Source of the DNA: Dentipellis sp. KUC8613
Lineage: Eukaryota > Basidiomycota > Agaricomycetes > Russulales > Hericiaceae
Reading direction: 5' to 3'
DNA: 64,000 bases
Assembly: GCA_002286715.1 (NCBI GenBank)
Contig: NSJX01000001.1
Location: 249,835 to 313,834, forward strand
Shown: one piece after another, positions 54,611-64,000 of the stretch
Layout: each line of letters opens with the position of its first letter
Position numbering within the stretch: position 1 is the stretch's first letter
Program-made: the position numbers and the translations under genes
Notes under the pieces: generated by a model
Told to the model about the DNA's origin: nothing
What the model saw: the letters and a program-made list of their open reading frames with translations, nothing else
Databases searched by the model: none

Positions 54611-57600
54611 TCATATCCACGAGGGCGACGAGTGGTCGTGGAATGCCATGACGCCGTCTTGGAATAGCGCGTCGACAGGGACGCCTTCCGTGCCGGCCGT
54701 CGGTGCGAGAGCGGCGATGCCTTCAGGCGTGCCGTACGCTCCTATCAGCAGCCCTGCGTCGCGCACACCGCGCACGAGTGACGGCACCATCGCCTGCAGC
54801 AGACAATCCAGGTGAGCTTGAATGACGAGTATACGCGAAATGCAGAGGTACGCACAAGCTGGCTCGCGTCGGCAAACACGCCGAGCAGATTATTATTCCG
54901 CGAAAACTCGACCGCCGAGCTGAGGCTCGCGAGGCGCTGGTCGTGTGCATCGCGCGCGCTGAGCGCGGTGGCGGAGCACGGGCGCGCGCTCGTAGCGCCG
55001 CACTGCGATGCGAAGAACACGGGATCTAGCAAACAAGCGCAAAATGAAACCCCGAGACATGAGCGTCCGGCGCATCGCGCGAATGGGACTAGGATAGGAC
55101 GCACAGTTCGGCTGCTTCCAGTTGACGGCGGCACACGCGTCCGGCGCGAAGGACGTGAAGATGAGCTTCCTGCGCGCCGCGGGCGCGCCGTCGGGCGGCG
55201 CGGACGCGTGGTACACCGTGCGCAGGACCGCGTCGACGAATGCATTTAGAGGGACATGATGCCGCAGAGCGTGGGCCGCGCGAATGCTTGCGGGCGCGTA
55301 CGCCAGCTCGAGACACACGCCTACTGATAGAGGCAGGACCTAGAAGAACACGCGTCAGCGCCGCACGGAAGGCGATGCGGGGTATCGTTGCGCACCTTCA
55401 TGAAATCCTCGAGCCCCGACATTAATGAAGAACCCAGCCGGTGCCACTCGGAGACCGTCGACGGCAGGCGCTCGCTCCCACGCAGGTCCCGGCGCACGCG
55501 CGCTGCGAGCTCCTCGAACTGCGCAAGCGTCACGTCCGCCACGCCGAGGTCGTAGTTCTGCTCGGGCAGCTTCCAGTCCGCGTAGATCACCGGGTGCCCG
55601 TCGCGCGTCACCTGCACGGTGAGGTACACGTAGCTCCCCGTGACAGAGGAGACCGTAATTGGCTGCGCCGCGGAGGAGATGACGGTCGAGCCTGTGGGAG
55701 ACGCCTGGGCCGAGCCAAGGAACCGTGGGCGCGTCAGGCTGGGCGTGTTGCGTCTGGGTGTGGGAACCGCGGTCGACATGGCGAGCGACTTCCAGTACGT
55801 CTCGACGGCGCCGCCAATCTCGAGGGTCACACCCTCGAACGGTGTAATGACATTGATATCGAAGGTCACCTATATGCCGTTATGAATGAGGCTATTTCAC
55901 GTAGATTAAAGAGATAATGTGCCTTACCTCTCCGATTATGTGCAGCCTGTGGTCGAGGATAGGTAGAGTAAAAGAGTCATTATTTTCTGCGTCTGTAAAT
56001 AGAGACGGAAGCGCGACGGCGCGGCCGATAGTCTTCGTGCCGAAATTTGGATACAGTGAGAATTCGAGACACAGATTGTCTAAACCGGGGGTCTGGAACG
56101 TCAGGACGTGGACCTCGTCGGATAAGGGTAGAGAAACACTATGGGGTGCAGAGGTGGCATTAGGAGAGGAAGTCATGACTAGCTTGAGCAGCGGCGAGGA
56201 AAGCATCGTGGTGTCGGCACGGGCAGAGCCCAGAAGGCGAGGGTGAAGCCGTACAGCCGTCAGGGGCTGATTTGGCAAAGTAGTAAAGTTGGTGGAGGAG
56301 TTGCCGACCGTAATTTGTATCAAGCATTGTTTGTCCAGGTAGTTGTGGCCGTAAACGCGATGGGGCATCATAGGTGGCGGCAGAGAAAGGGAAGGGATGA
56401 GATCTATATCCGACTCGGTGGCTCTCAGGGCACTTGAGCCAGTAGACTTGTCAGAAGGACTTCGAATAGGGTCGTTGACGAAGGTGCGAGGCCGAGGACC
56501 TGATGTCAACAGAAGGTCAACACATTCCTGGTGACCGTACCAAGCGGCATAGTGGATCGCAAGGTTGCCGAGCTCGTCCACCGTATCCGTACGGCAGCCA
56601 GCATTCAGAAGCAGGCGGATACATGGCGCGTGCCCATAGCGCGCAGCATGGAAGAGAGGCGTCCACTCGTTGTACTTGTCCGGAAGATCCCACCCGTCGT
56701 GACGCACCAGCAATTGGCATATATCCGCGTGACCCTTACGAGCGGCGAAGTGGATGGGATATTCTCCGCTGCTGTTAGGAACACTCTTGGCACCGTGCTC
56801 CAACAGCAACAAGACGACATCCATGTGACCCGCCAGACTTGCAAGGGAGAGCGGTATGAGGTCACCATCGGGATTATTTGGGTGAGCAGGGACCCCGCCT
56901 TCATCCAAAAGCACACGAACACATTCGACCGAACCCTTGAGGGTGGCGTACACGATGGGAGTGTAATTCTCCATGTCCCGGACGTACGGAGAAACATTGA
57001 CTTCGAGAAGCCGGCGGCAAATATCTGCATGGCCGTGCATCGCCGCATAATGGAAGGCAGATCGGCCGTAGACGTCGACCTTATCAGGCTGTACGCCATT
57101 AGCAAGGCAGATGTTGACGAGACGCGGAGTGCCGGCAATGGCTGCCTCGTGGAGGCAAGTTCGACCATTAATGTCGTCGACGAACTGGAAATCAAAAGAT
57201 GTCTCAGGGGTAGCCAGAATCAAGTCAGCAATGTCAGGCGGTGCGTCGAGGACAGCTCTCCACAGAATGCGAGTAACGTTCATCTTGGCTGACGGCTGCT
57301 GTGCGAGTGTGGAGGAGTAAGCGACTAGGCTCTTGACAGTCGCTTCATCGGCACTGGCTATCGCCTTGCGCAGGTTGCTCTCGAGATCCCGGAAGACGCC
57401 CATCTGAGCGTTGCCTTCAACGGACATCTGGCGGTTCAGTATCAAGTCATTGACGGCCTGGCCTTCGAGTGCAGCTCCGGAGGATACGTCGGTGATATCC
57501 ACGAGGCATGCTGTGACGATGTCAGAGAGCTCCGAGATAAGCTAGAAGACGTAGTAGCTCAGTCTAAGTTAGGCGGGACGATTATCCAGGCATACCTGTC

Positions 57601-58405
57601 TATTAAATACCGGCTGGACGTCCACCTGACGGGCCAGGTACAGTTCTTTCGTGGTGGACTTGGAGCGCTTATCCCACTTTTTGAGAATCTTGCGGAACCC
57701 GGTAGCATTGATCTCGATGAAATGCTATCACGGTGAATTTGCATATGTGAACATGGCAAGATGGACCAATCGTTTTTACCTGCAGTTTCCCGAGATCCCG
57801 CTCGAGAAGATGGAAGCCCTCCTCCACCGCCTTCCACTCGACGCTGTTCTGCGTCGGGTCGTCCGTCTCGTCGGGCAGGACGCGCATGGCCGCTGCTCTG
57901 CGCTTCGAAAGCAGTGTCTCAAGGCGGAGCTTTAGCTCGGCTTCCTTTCGCAGATAGAAAGCATTGATCTACGCGGGGCGTCTATCAGATGGCCGGGCAG
58001 CATGTTCAGGGCGGACGCACCTTCTCCAGCTCCCGCTCGAGTTTGAAAAAGAAAGCGGCCTTGTGGGCCTGGAAATCAGGGCCCCTGTCATCGTCCCCGC
58101 CCGAGGTAGATATAATAGGGGGCTCGTCCAGGTCCATGCGGTACTCGGGCTCGACACGGACCACGGACTGGACAGGCTGCGCGAGGAGGTCGCTGGGACG
58201 CACACCCAGCGCAAGAGCAGCGGCCTCGGAAGCGGGACGCTTCGCAGCGAGCGACGACACGATCTTCTTGAGAAACTTATAGTCCAGGTAGTACTCGGAC
58301 CACCCGGGGATGATCTCTGCTTGCAGCTGCTTCCCGAACTGCGGCGGACGAGAAGCATGAATATACGCGCGAGCGGGGGTATATATGGGCGCAACGGACC
58401 TTCAT
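54611..58405 (-). CDS. PHO81: PHO81-type regulator: SPX, ankyrin repeats, GDPD-like domain
   Basis: Nine exons in coding order: 58400-58405, 58021-58338, 57780-57968, 57596-57724, 57541 down to 55928, 55396-55869, 55105-55339, 54856-55025, 54611-54793; 1105 aa. The SPX domain spans residues 1-210: MKFGKQLQAEIIPGWSEYYL, DYKFLKKIVSSL, KAAFFFKLERELEKINAFYL, ATGFRKILKKWDK. Ankyrin repeats occupy about 335-560 (GRTCLHEAAIAGTPRLVNIC, GRSAFHYAAMHGHADICRRL, GEYPIHFAARKGHADICQLL, GNLAIHYAAWYGHQECVDLL). The C-terminal GDPD-like part (VYLTVQVTRDGHPVIYADWK, NYDLGVADVTLAQFEELA) lacks the catalytic HRG of true phosphodiesterases, as in Pho81 rather than Gde1. By family it senses inositol pyrophosphate through SPX and inhibits the Pho85 kinase when phosphate is low. 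The first exon is only ATGAAG. Confidence 0.9.
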
Positions 58406-59039
58406 GGCTAGCGGAAAAGACAGAGAGACTGGGTGGGGAGATTGGACCTAAGCGGAACTAGAGAAGAAGAAGAAAGTGAGGGCGAGATAAGTGTCGGGAG
58501 AGGGGGAAGGAGGGAGGGGCAGACCCTCGGGCTTCCTGAGGGCAGGTAATGGACGGGCGTGCGCGGTGGCGGACCGCGCGCTGGCTCTTCTCCGGGCTGA
58601 ATTCCTGCCTCCTCCTCGTCTTTTGGAAAAATTCGCCAATAAGATGGGCCCAATGTTCCCGTATCAACTCCTCGATCTTCTCTAGACCATCGATAGTGTC
58701 GCCCGCGGCCTGCACGCCTTCGTTTTTGCAACTTTTCCAACGAACGTGCGTCGAAACCAGAGTCGGCACCAAGCGTTTATGCGCTCACGGGACTGACACG
58801 ACCCCCGTGATACAGCCCACACGTGCATCGGCTCTCGTCTTTGCGTCCGTCGCGATCGTCAACGGTCCAGACGAGAAAATTAGGAGGGCAGCGCGACATT
58901 TTCAAGTGCGAGAGAGAGGAAAGACAGATCACAGAATCATCGGCAAGCGACTATATGGAGCTGTGTTTAGATCCGGGCAAGGACGTCAACTATACATAAG
59001 CGCAATGCTCCAAACGCGCGATATACAGCTCGGCTCCCT
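58406..59039. other. Gap between PHO81 start and PEX12 stop
   Basis: PHO81 promoter and PEX12 3' flank, both on the minus strand. G-rich on the plus strand around 58480-58520. Short frames without motif. A CACGTG-type phosphate-response core is not obvious; GCACGTTCGTTGG-like words near 58740 (reverse strand) are not convincing. Confidence 0.4.
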
Positions 59040-60428
59040 CTACACAAGCACCTTCCGCAACTGCCACACACGAGCCGGCAACAAGGTGACCGGGCACTGT
59101 CCGTGCTTCTCTACCTGATCGTATGCGCACCGGTAGCAGAACACGTATCCCGACGGCAGCGCGGTCGCGTTCGTGATCGCCTGCTTGCAAAGAGGGCATT
59201 GCCCGTATTTGGTTCCATCGATTGGTATTCCGTTCGGATGGGGCGGGAGAAGCTGTGGAGGTGGGATAGGAGGGCCGAGGGGTGACGAGGATAGGGCGCG
59301 GGCAGGCGAGGACGGTGAGTACCACCATTCAAGGAACTTGATGAAGAATATCGCAGTAGGCAATAGTAGCTTCAAGGAGTCGAGAAGGACCTGCGGAGAC
59401 GAAATAAGCAGACGGCGTATGAATGCCAGCATGCCCTTCTTTCTTTCCGGTGTTGTCCCCTTCTGAGCCGCCATGGCTACCAGACGCTGCAACGGCATAT
59501 CAGAATTTGTAGAGCTGGGACGGAGGGCACACGACACGACGACTTACGAGATCGTCGACGCCTAATCGACGCAGGTCTACGCCAACCCACGACAGCCATG
59601 GTCGATAGAATGGCGTCTTGTCAAACAGGTACGCCACGTTGTATACAAGAAGCCATGCTTCAAAGGTCATGTTTAGCCAGGGATACGCGCGCTTATACAG
59701 CCTCCGGAGACGGCCAGCGAGCGTCTGGAACCCAGTCAGCGGCGTATTCAACCGAAGATTCTGAAGACCGTTTGCACACCTGATTGGTTAGAGCTTGAAT
59801 ATGACGACTTCCGCCGTCCTCAAGGATGTCTGAATCGATGCCTCCTCCTAGAGATTCGAAGTAATCTTGAGCCTTCGCTCGCACGTATGGTATGCCGACC
59901 TGAGAACGCGTCAGCCACGTTTGACCACGGACGTTGTATGAACATGCAGACAATGAGCGACAGGGACCGCCAGATTTCTCGGCTCCTCAGCTTCTCTTCT
60001 GGAGGGATTCCACCCATGGCTGCCCGAGCCCGCTTGGTCTCGAACAGTGGCCTACGCCTGCGTTTGAGCCCATAGAAGTTCTCGGAAAAGGATGCATCTG
60101 TGCCTCATGAGCGAACGTGGGGTATATGCATGATGTCAGGCTACTCACTGTATGTACGAAGATAGTAGCGCTCCACGAAGAGCATAAGGATTGCGTAGAA
60201 CTCCTCATGACGGTTCACTATACGCAGAAGATACCTCGGGTTCCTCTGGGCGAACACCTAAATAGAGAAACGCGTCAGCATAGCATGTCGTGGTTCAAAG
60301 TCGAATCCACTTACCGACAGAACGTACTTCAAAGCTGGCTGAAGCAGGTCCCTCAGCTGCTCTTGTGCGACTAATTCAAACAGCGAGGGCTTATACGGGT
60401 CGCCGCCAGTAGCATTAAAGAACTCCAT
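59040..60428 (-). CDS. PEX12: Peroxin 12, RING-type peroxisomal ubiquitin ligase subunit
   Basis: Six exons: 60315-60428, 60149-60257, 59952-60097, 59780-59899, 59548-59724, 59040-59486; 370 aa. It belongs to the PEX2-PEX10-PEX12 membrane complex that ubiquitinates the PTS1 receptor PEX5 for recycling. Family marks are the N-terminal [95 protein letters not shown] and WVGVDLRRL. The C-terminal RING-like domain reads [29 protein letters not shown] and [18 protein letters not shown]. It has the reduced ligand set typical of PEX12, which binds a single zinc. Hydrophobic segments in the middle fit membrane spans. The start is the first ATG, with the family's usual acidic-aromatic N-terminus. Confidence 0.94.
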
Positions 60429-61408
60429 GGGTCAGTAAGAGGCTATGGGAAAGAATGGCTACTGTTTGGTGACGGATATGTCGGCGACGGTAGTGTTACG
60501 TCGCATAAGCCAGACATGGGGGCGGTTAGCTCGTGAAACACGAGCATGCTCGCGATATCTCAGGCGCTCACGTGCATAAGCAGTGACCGGCGCCGTCCCG
60601 GAGGCCGACTCGGACACCGAGCCTCTCGTTGTTTTGGCTCTTGCTGTACTTGCAGAGACCATGGTACCAGACAGAGTTGTATGTTCAATATATCCCCATG
60701 GGATCAGTTATTTGGGTGTATTCAAGCAGGTTTACACGAGCTCACAGCGTGCCTAGCGCGAGGGTGTCTTTTGCCTCCGTTCAATGAGGAAACCGCATGC
60801 TTCTCAAATGACACTCTATTGTTGACGTCGTGTTCGCGAACAAACCTTTTGAATGCTTAACTTGATGCTTTCCCTCCCGACGTGAATCCTTCAAAGAGCC
60901 CAAGTCCTTTTGAGCCTGCTTTGTCTTGTAGAGTCACTCGATGCCAGGATGCCGTGATGTTTACATCAAAGGTGTTTGTGAGCTGTACAATCAGTGCAAG
61001 CTTCAAGTTCAAGTCCAACCGAAAGGCCGCTCTGCATAAGGCCCAGCAGCAGCTTCTCAACCACCTCCGACACGTTTGTACCTGCCGTCCTCCTCTCCAT
61101 GTCCACGACGACCGGGTACCGGGATCACTACTACGAAAATGCAAGCATCCCACCCTTCGAAATGTGCGTGTCACCGTCCTCTCACCAAAGCCTCCGCCCG
61201 CGCCTCCACCCCTCACCGCAAAGGCGGAGAGTCCTCATGCCTGCGCGCTCGAAGCCTCCCAGCGGGGCAACGTCCCCAGAGATCACATTCTAGCGCCCCA
61301 ACACGATATCTTGCTTCTTCATCCCGACTCCGTGTTTTCTGAGTTCTCCAATCATACAGTCCATTGCTAACGTCCAGTCCACACACGTCCGTCCGCTCCC
61401 CACCCGCC
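60429..61408. other. Gap with unresolved coding-like fragments
   Basis: Between PEX12 (minus) and the YBR137W-like gene (plus). On the plus strand a short frame from 61099 starts MSTTTGYRDHYYENASIPPF. On the minus strand around 60970-61110 a 44-codon frame reads VSEVVEKLLLGLMQSGLSVG. Both look protein-like, they overlap, and at most one can be real. I cannot assign either to a family or complete a gene model. Confidence 0.3.
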
Positions 61409-62246
61409 ATGTTCAACGACGCCCGCTACGCCAGACCCGTGCCGCCGTCCGACGCCGAGCTCGCGACGAAGGCGCTCGACGAGGAGGCGAGCTACCGCTT
61501 CCCCTCCTTCTCCGCGAACGACGCCGTCACGCTCGGGCTGTCCCTGCGGAAGCGCTTCCGCAGCTCGTCGCGGCACCAGCGGCTCGGCAAGGGCCTCGTC
61601 ATCTCCATCCAGACGATCGTCGGCCACACGCTCTTCTCGTGCACGGTCGGCGACCTCGGCACGCACGCGGGCGACGTGAGCCTCGACAGCTGGGCGTGCT
61701 TGGAGGGCATGGTCGCCGTCGTGCGGCGCACGGGCCATTCGAGCTTTTACGTGGAGAAGGGCATGGGCGCGACGGGCAAGACGCCGAAGCAGCTGGGCAT
61801 ACAGGGTGACTTTCGGATCTATGGTGGCGGTGAGCTTTTCTTTTCTTTGTGGCTTGTGGAAACACAGTCCTCAATCCGGATGCAGCATTCCCTATCTGGC
61901 TAGAGGTAATGCTATCTTGCCTTCAACATTTGCGGGGGCACTGAGGCCGTCCTCTCCTCAATCATTAAGAACGCGCCATGCTGCCCTATCGCTGTCGTAG
62001 CATGCTACTCTGGATCTAGTGCGGATGACCACCATGTTCGTCGCGTTATGCCCTACGCGGTCTTGTGATTGCTGACCTTAGTTCTTCCAGATGGTGGTCA
62101 CGTCCGTTCGCGACTATCTCGCGAAAATGGCGGAAAAGACGCGTGAAACTTCGATCCGGGGACCACCACGATCTATGCCTTCGCCAGGCATACCACAGGA
62201 CACGAGCTCCGTGAGTACCCGCACCTGGACCGAGACCGCGCAATAA
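61409..62246 (+). CDS. YBR137W-like (HbpS/UPF0303-type) protein
   Basis: Four exons: 61409-61829, 61886-61905 (20 nt), 61970-62035, 62091-62246; 220 aa. The core matches the HbpS/GlcG-like fold of UPF0303 proteins and yeast YBR137W: YRFPSFSANDAVTLGLSLRK, KGLVISIQTIVGHTLFSCTV, HSSFYVEKGM, DFRIYGGAFPIWLENAPCCP, IAVVACYSGSSADDHHMVVT and SVRDYLAKM. Yeast YBR137W associates with the GET/tail-anchored protein machinery; bacterial relatives bind haem. Neither activity can be assumed here. The 20-nt exon carries most of FPIWLE and is fixed by that motif. The intron 61906-61969 must end in AAG. The last about 35 residues (TSIRGPPRSMPSPGIPQDTS) are not part of the family and may reflect an extension or a missed terminal intron. 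Confidence 0.82.
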
Positions 62247-62438
62247 TGTTGTTCGGGCAAGGAGTGGGTATCAACATCAGCAGCTGGAAAACTCTATCGG
62301 CCGTCCAACTTCTCTGACGGTGAGCACGAGCACGAGCACATGCATTAGCTATTCTGGAGGGTGGTGTAGGTGTAGCAAGGAGAGGAGGGGTACCAATAGA
62401 TTATACGGAGCACACGATACTAATGAATAACGACCGGA

Positions 62439-63117
62439 TCATGAACTTTCGTCGACATCGCTCGATTCTCGGTGGGCTGGCCCTTTGATTACCCTGATGT
62501 TCTCTGGAAGCCATGACCTGTGAGTAGTGGAGAACAATATCGCGGCAACTCGCACATACCGTGGCGGAGGAAGATCTGGCGCTGACCCTGAGGCGTGCTA
62601 GGGTCTGCTGTTGGGTCGGGCTCACGAAGCTCGAAGTTAGCTTCGACGTATACTTGCGAACCCTTGGACAGGGTGCGCAGGTAGTTGTTTGCACCCGGGT
62701 TGAAGGAGAGAATATGGTGCCACGTAGTCTTCGACTCCGGACGAGCTAGGAGGAGGATAAGAAACGCATGATATGGCTAGTTCACGAGATACATACTTCC
62801 GTCAGGGTTCATAGGCGGAGGAGGGTAATTAGTCGTGGCAACAGTGTAACTAGACGCAGGCACTTGAGAAGATATAATCACTTAAGAGTGAAGGTAACGC
62901 ACCTGATATACTCCTTGTCACTCTTCGTAGTACGAATCTCAGGATCCCTTCCCAAACGGCCAATAAGGATGAGCTTCGCAAGGTCAGCAGAACGCGCTCC
63001 CGTTGTTGAGAAAGCCTATGATAGCGCAAATGTCAAGCTGCAGTCACCAAACAAAAACAACGGTCTTACACGAGCTGATGCGCGCGTAGCGGCAAAGGAG
63101 CGAGCAGCAGCAAACAT
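62439..63117 (-). CDS. RIM1: Mitochondrial single-stranded DNA-binding protein (RIM1/mtSSB)
   Basis: Five exons in coding order: 63070-63117, 62903-63015, 62797-62849, 62560-62745, 62439-62503; 154 aa. The N-terminus MFAAARSFAATRASARAFST is a typical mitochondrial presequence. The OB-fold follows: AKLILIGRLGRDPEIRTTKS, DKEYISYTVATTNYPPPPMN, TTWHHILSFNPGANNYLRTL, SKGSQVYVEANFELREPDPT and FLRHENIRVIKGP. The family binds single-stranded mitochondrial DNA as a tetramer and supports its replication. All introns are 51-56 nt and keep phase. It converges on the YBR137W-like gene (192 bp between stops) and diverges from HBS1. Confidence 0.94.
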
Positions 63118-63402
63118 CTCGCAGCTGAGGTGAGGGGACAGGAGGTGGTTTGCAGAGAGCGCGAGCGACCGTGACTTTGGACGCGACGACGACCGGCAGC
63201 GATGATGTCACGGACGTGACAACCTCACGTGCGGGGTACAGTTTTGTCACGCTTGCTCACGGCGCAGGCCGGTTTGGCTTGCTGCAGTCAATGTGGCCTT
63301 GAGGCAGCAGACTTCACCGTCATTCGCTAACCACCAATCACCTGTATCGTTTTCCATCACGTCTTCATCACATTGTTTCTCGTAAAACGCTGTATTGCTA
63401 TT
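63118..63402. promoter_or_regulatory. Shared divergent promoter region (RIM1 / HBS1)
   Basis: A 285-bp gap between outward-facing start codons. It includes TGACGTGACAACCTCACGTG-like TGAC/CACGTG words near 63217-63232, which resemble bZIP/bHLH sites. Occupancy is not shown. Confidence 0.5.
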
Positions 63403-64000
63403 ATGTCGCGGCATAGATTTGTCCGGAATCTTGATCTAGAAGGTGAGTTATTGTTGTATCTCACTCTGCGGGACCCGGCAGCTCACCGATGTGCAGATGA
63501 GCGGGACGACGGTGCCCTTTCGGATGGAGGGGATGAAGACATGACACGCGAACAACGGAGTGCGTAGCTCTTGTCCCATAGTCGTCGAATTCGCGCCTCA
63601 TGGCCGTGGCATGCAGTCTTGATGGAGAGGGGGCTCGACCACATAAGGAATATAATCGGCTCAGAAGAGGATTCTGGATTCACCGACTCGTTCATCGAGG
63701 ATACACTTTGGGACTGCTATTTTGACGTGGAAAAGAGCGTGGAATGGCTGCTGGGTGCGTCGTTCTCCTCGACGCTATGGGTGTACTCCGGCTAATGCAA
63801 ACCGAAGAGGAACAGGGGCGACGACGAGCTGCTGCCGAACGCAGAGGTGAGCTTTGATCTATCACACTTTTGGACTATTGTGTTTCTGTTCTGTTTGTGG
63901 CTGCGCTTTGTTTTTGTCCTTCCGTTATTCTTCTCGCCGTGAGGTTCCCCTACATATAGACGCGGCGGTGTTGAGAGAAGGTGCATCTCCCCTCGTTTGC
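63403..64000 (+). CDS. HBS1: HBS1-like ribosome-rescue GTPase, N-terminal part, cut by the window edge
   Basis: Exons: 63403-63442, 63497-63559, 63617-63754, 63808-63846 and probably 63960 to the edge. The start MSRHRFVRNLDLEDERDD matches the conserved Hbs1 N-terminus. It is followed by the HBS1 N-terminal domain: LDHIRNIIGSEEDSGFTDSF, IEDTLWDCYFDVEKSVEWLL, EEQGRRRAAAERR. The GTPase domain would lie beyond the window. Hbs1 with Dom34/Pelota splits stalled ribosomes in no-go and non-stop decay. The intron 63755-63807 ends in AAG. The fifth exon (after CATATAG at 63959) is tentative. Confidence 0.82.

Noticed and set aside
54611..58405. GDE1 glycerophosphodiesterase as the identity of the SPX-ankyrin gene
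   Set aside because: Same domain order, but the GDPD-like part lacks the catalytic HRG motif and matches the Pho81 pattern (VQVTRD..P..ADW).
60459..60662. 67-codon minus-strand frame upstream of PEX12
   Set aside because: Low-complexity, Ser/Arg-rich, immediately upstream of a complete PEX12; more likely 5' flank.

Overview
The window reads as nuclear DNA of a filamentous basidiomycete. I infer an Agaricomycete, plausibly a wood-decay polypore. The reasons are GC-rich genes broken by many introns of about 48-65 nt with GT..AG ends, tight spacing of unrelated eukaryotic housekeeping genes on both strands, and basidiomycete-style gene content. No operons, bacterial signals or CRISPR arrays are visible. 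Exon models were built by hand from splice consensus, frame phase and protein similarity. In nearly every model the exon lengths sum to an exact number of codons.

Layout. 0.4-3.2 kb: an F-box-like gene followed by a frameshifted tandem copy. 4-9 kb: NDUFA12 (complex I), L-2-hydroxyglutarate dehydrogenase, the Hsp90 co-chaperone CNS1/TTC4 and ribosomal protein S7. 9.3-10.7 kb: a Rab-type GTPase with a large insert. 11.6-12.4 kb: a gutted relic of a P-loop gene whose fuller copy lies at 22.7-25.8 kb. 13-18 kb: AMMECR1, a PPR protein and ribosomal protein L3 with a 10-nt internal exon. 18.1-20.2 kb: no recognisable gene. 20.2-21.9 kb: a secreted GH105-like hydrolase, whose inverted paralogue is at 38.3-39.9 kb. 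26.1-29.5 kb: three tandem genes of an unrecognised small membrane-protein family with the same intron plan. 30-35.3 kb: MRC1/claspin-like checkpoint mediator. 36.6-37.1 kb: a small single-pass membrane protein. 41-48.4 kb: THO2 of the THO complex. 48.8 kb: intron-containing tRNA-Leu(AAG). 49.6-54.1 kb: GTP cyclohydrolase I and, divergently, an ABC transporter. 54.6-58.4 kb: PHO81-type SPX-ankyrin-GDPD phosphate regulator. 59-60.4 kb: peroxin PEX12. 61.4-63.1 kb: a YBR137W-like (HbpS/UPF0303-type) protein and mitochondrial ssDNA-binding protein. From 63.4 kb to the edge: the N-terminus of the ribosome-rescue GTPase HBS1.

How it fits together. Most genes are core housekeeping functions (translation, mRNA export, replication checkpoint, mitochondria, peroxisome, phosphate sensing) with no common pathway. 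The accessory and fast-changing part lies at 0.4-4 kb, 11.5-12.5 kb and 18-30 kb, with 36.6-40 kb as a second patch. It holds duplicated and broken genes, the inverted GH105 pair, the P-loop family and the tandem membrane-protein array. The last is the best candidate for something undescribed. No computation or database search was possible, so gene names rest on recognised motifs.
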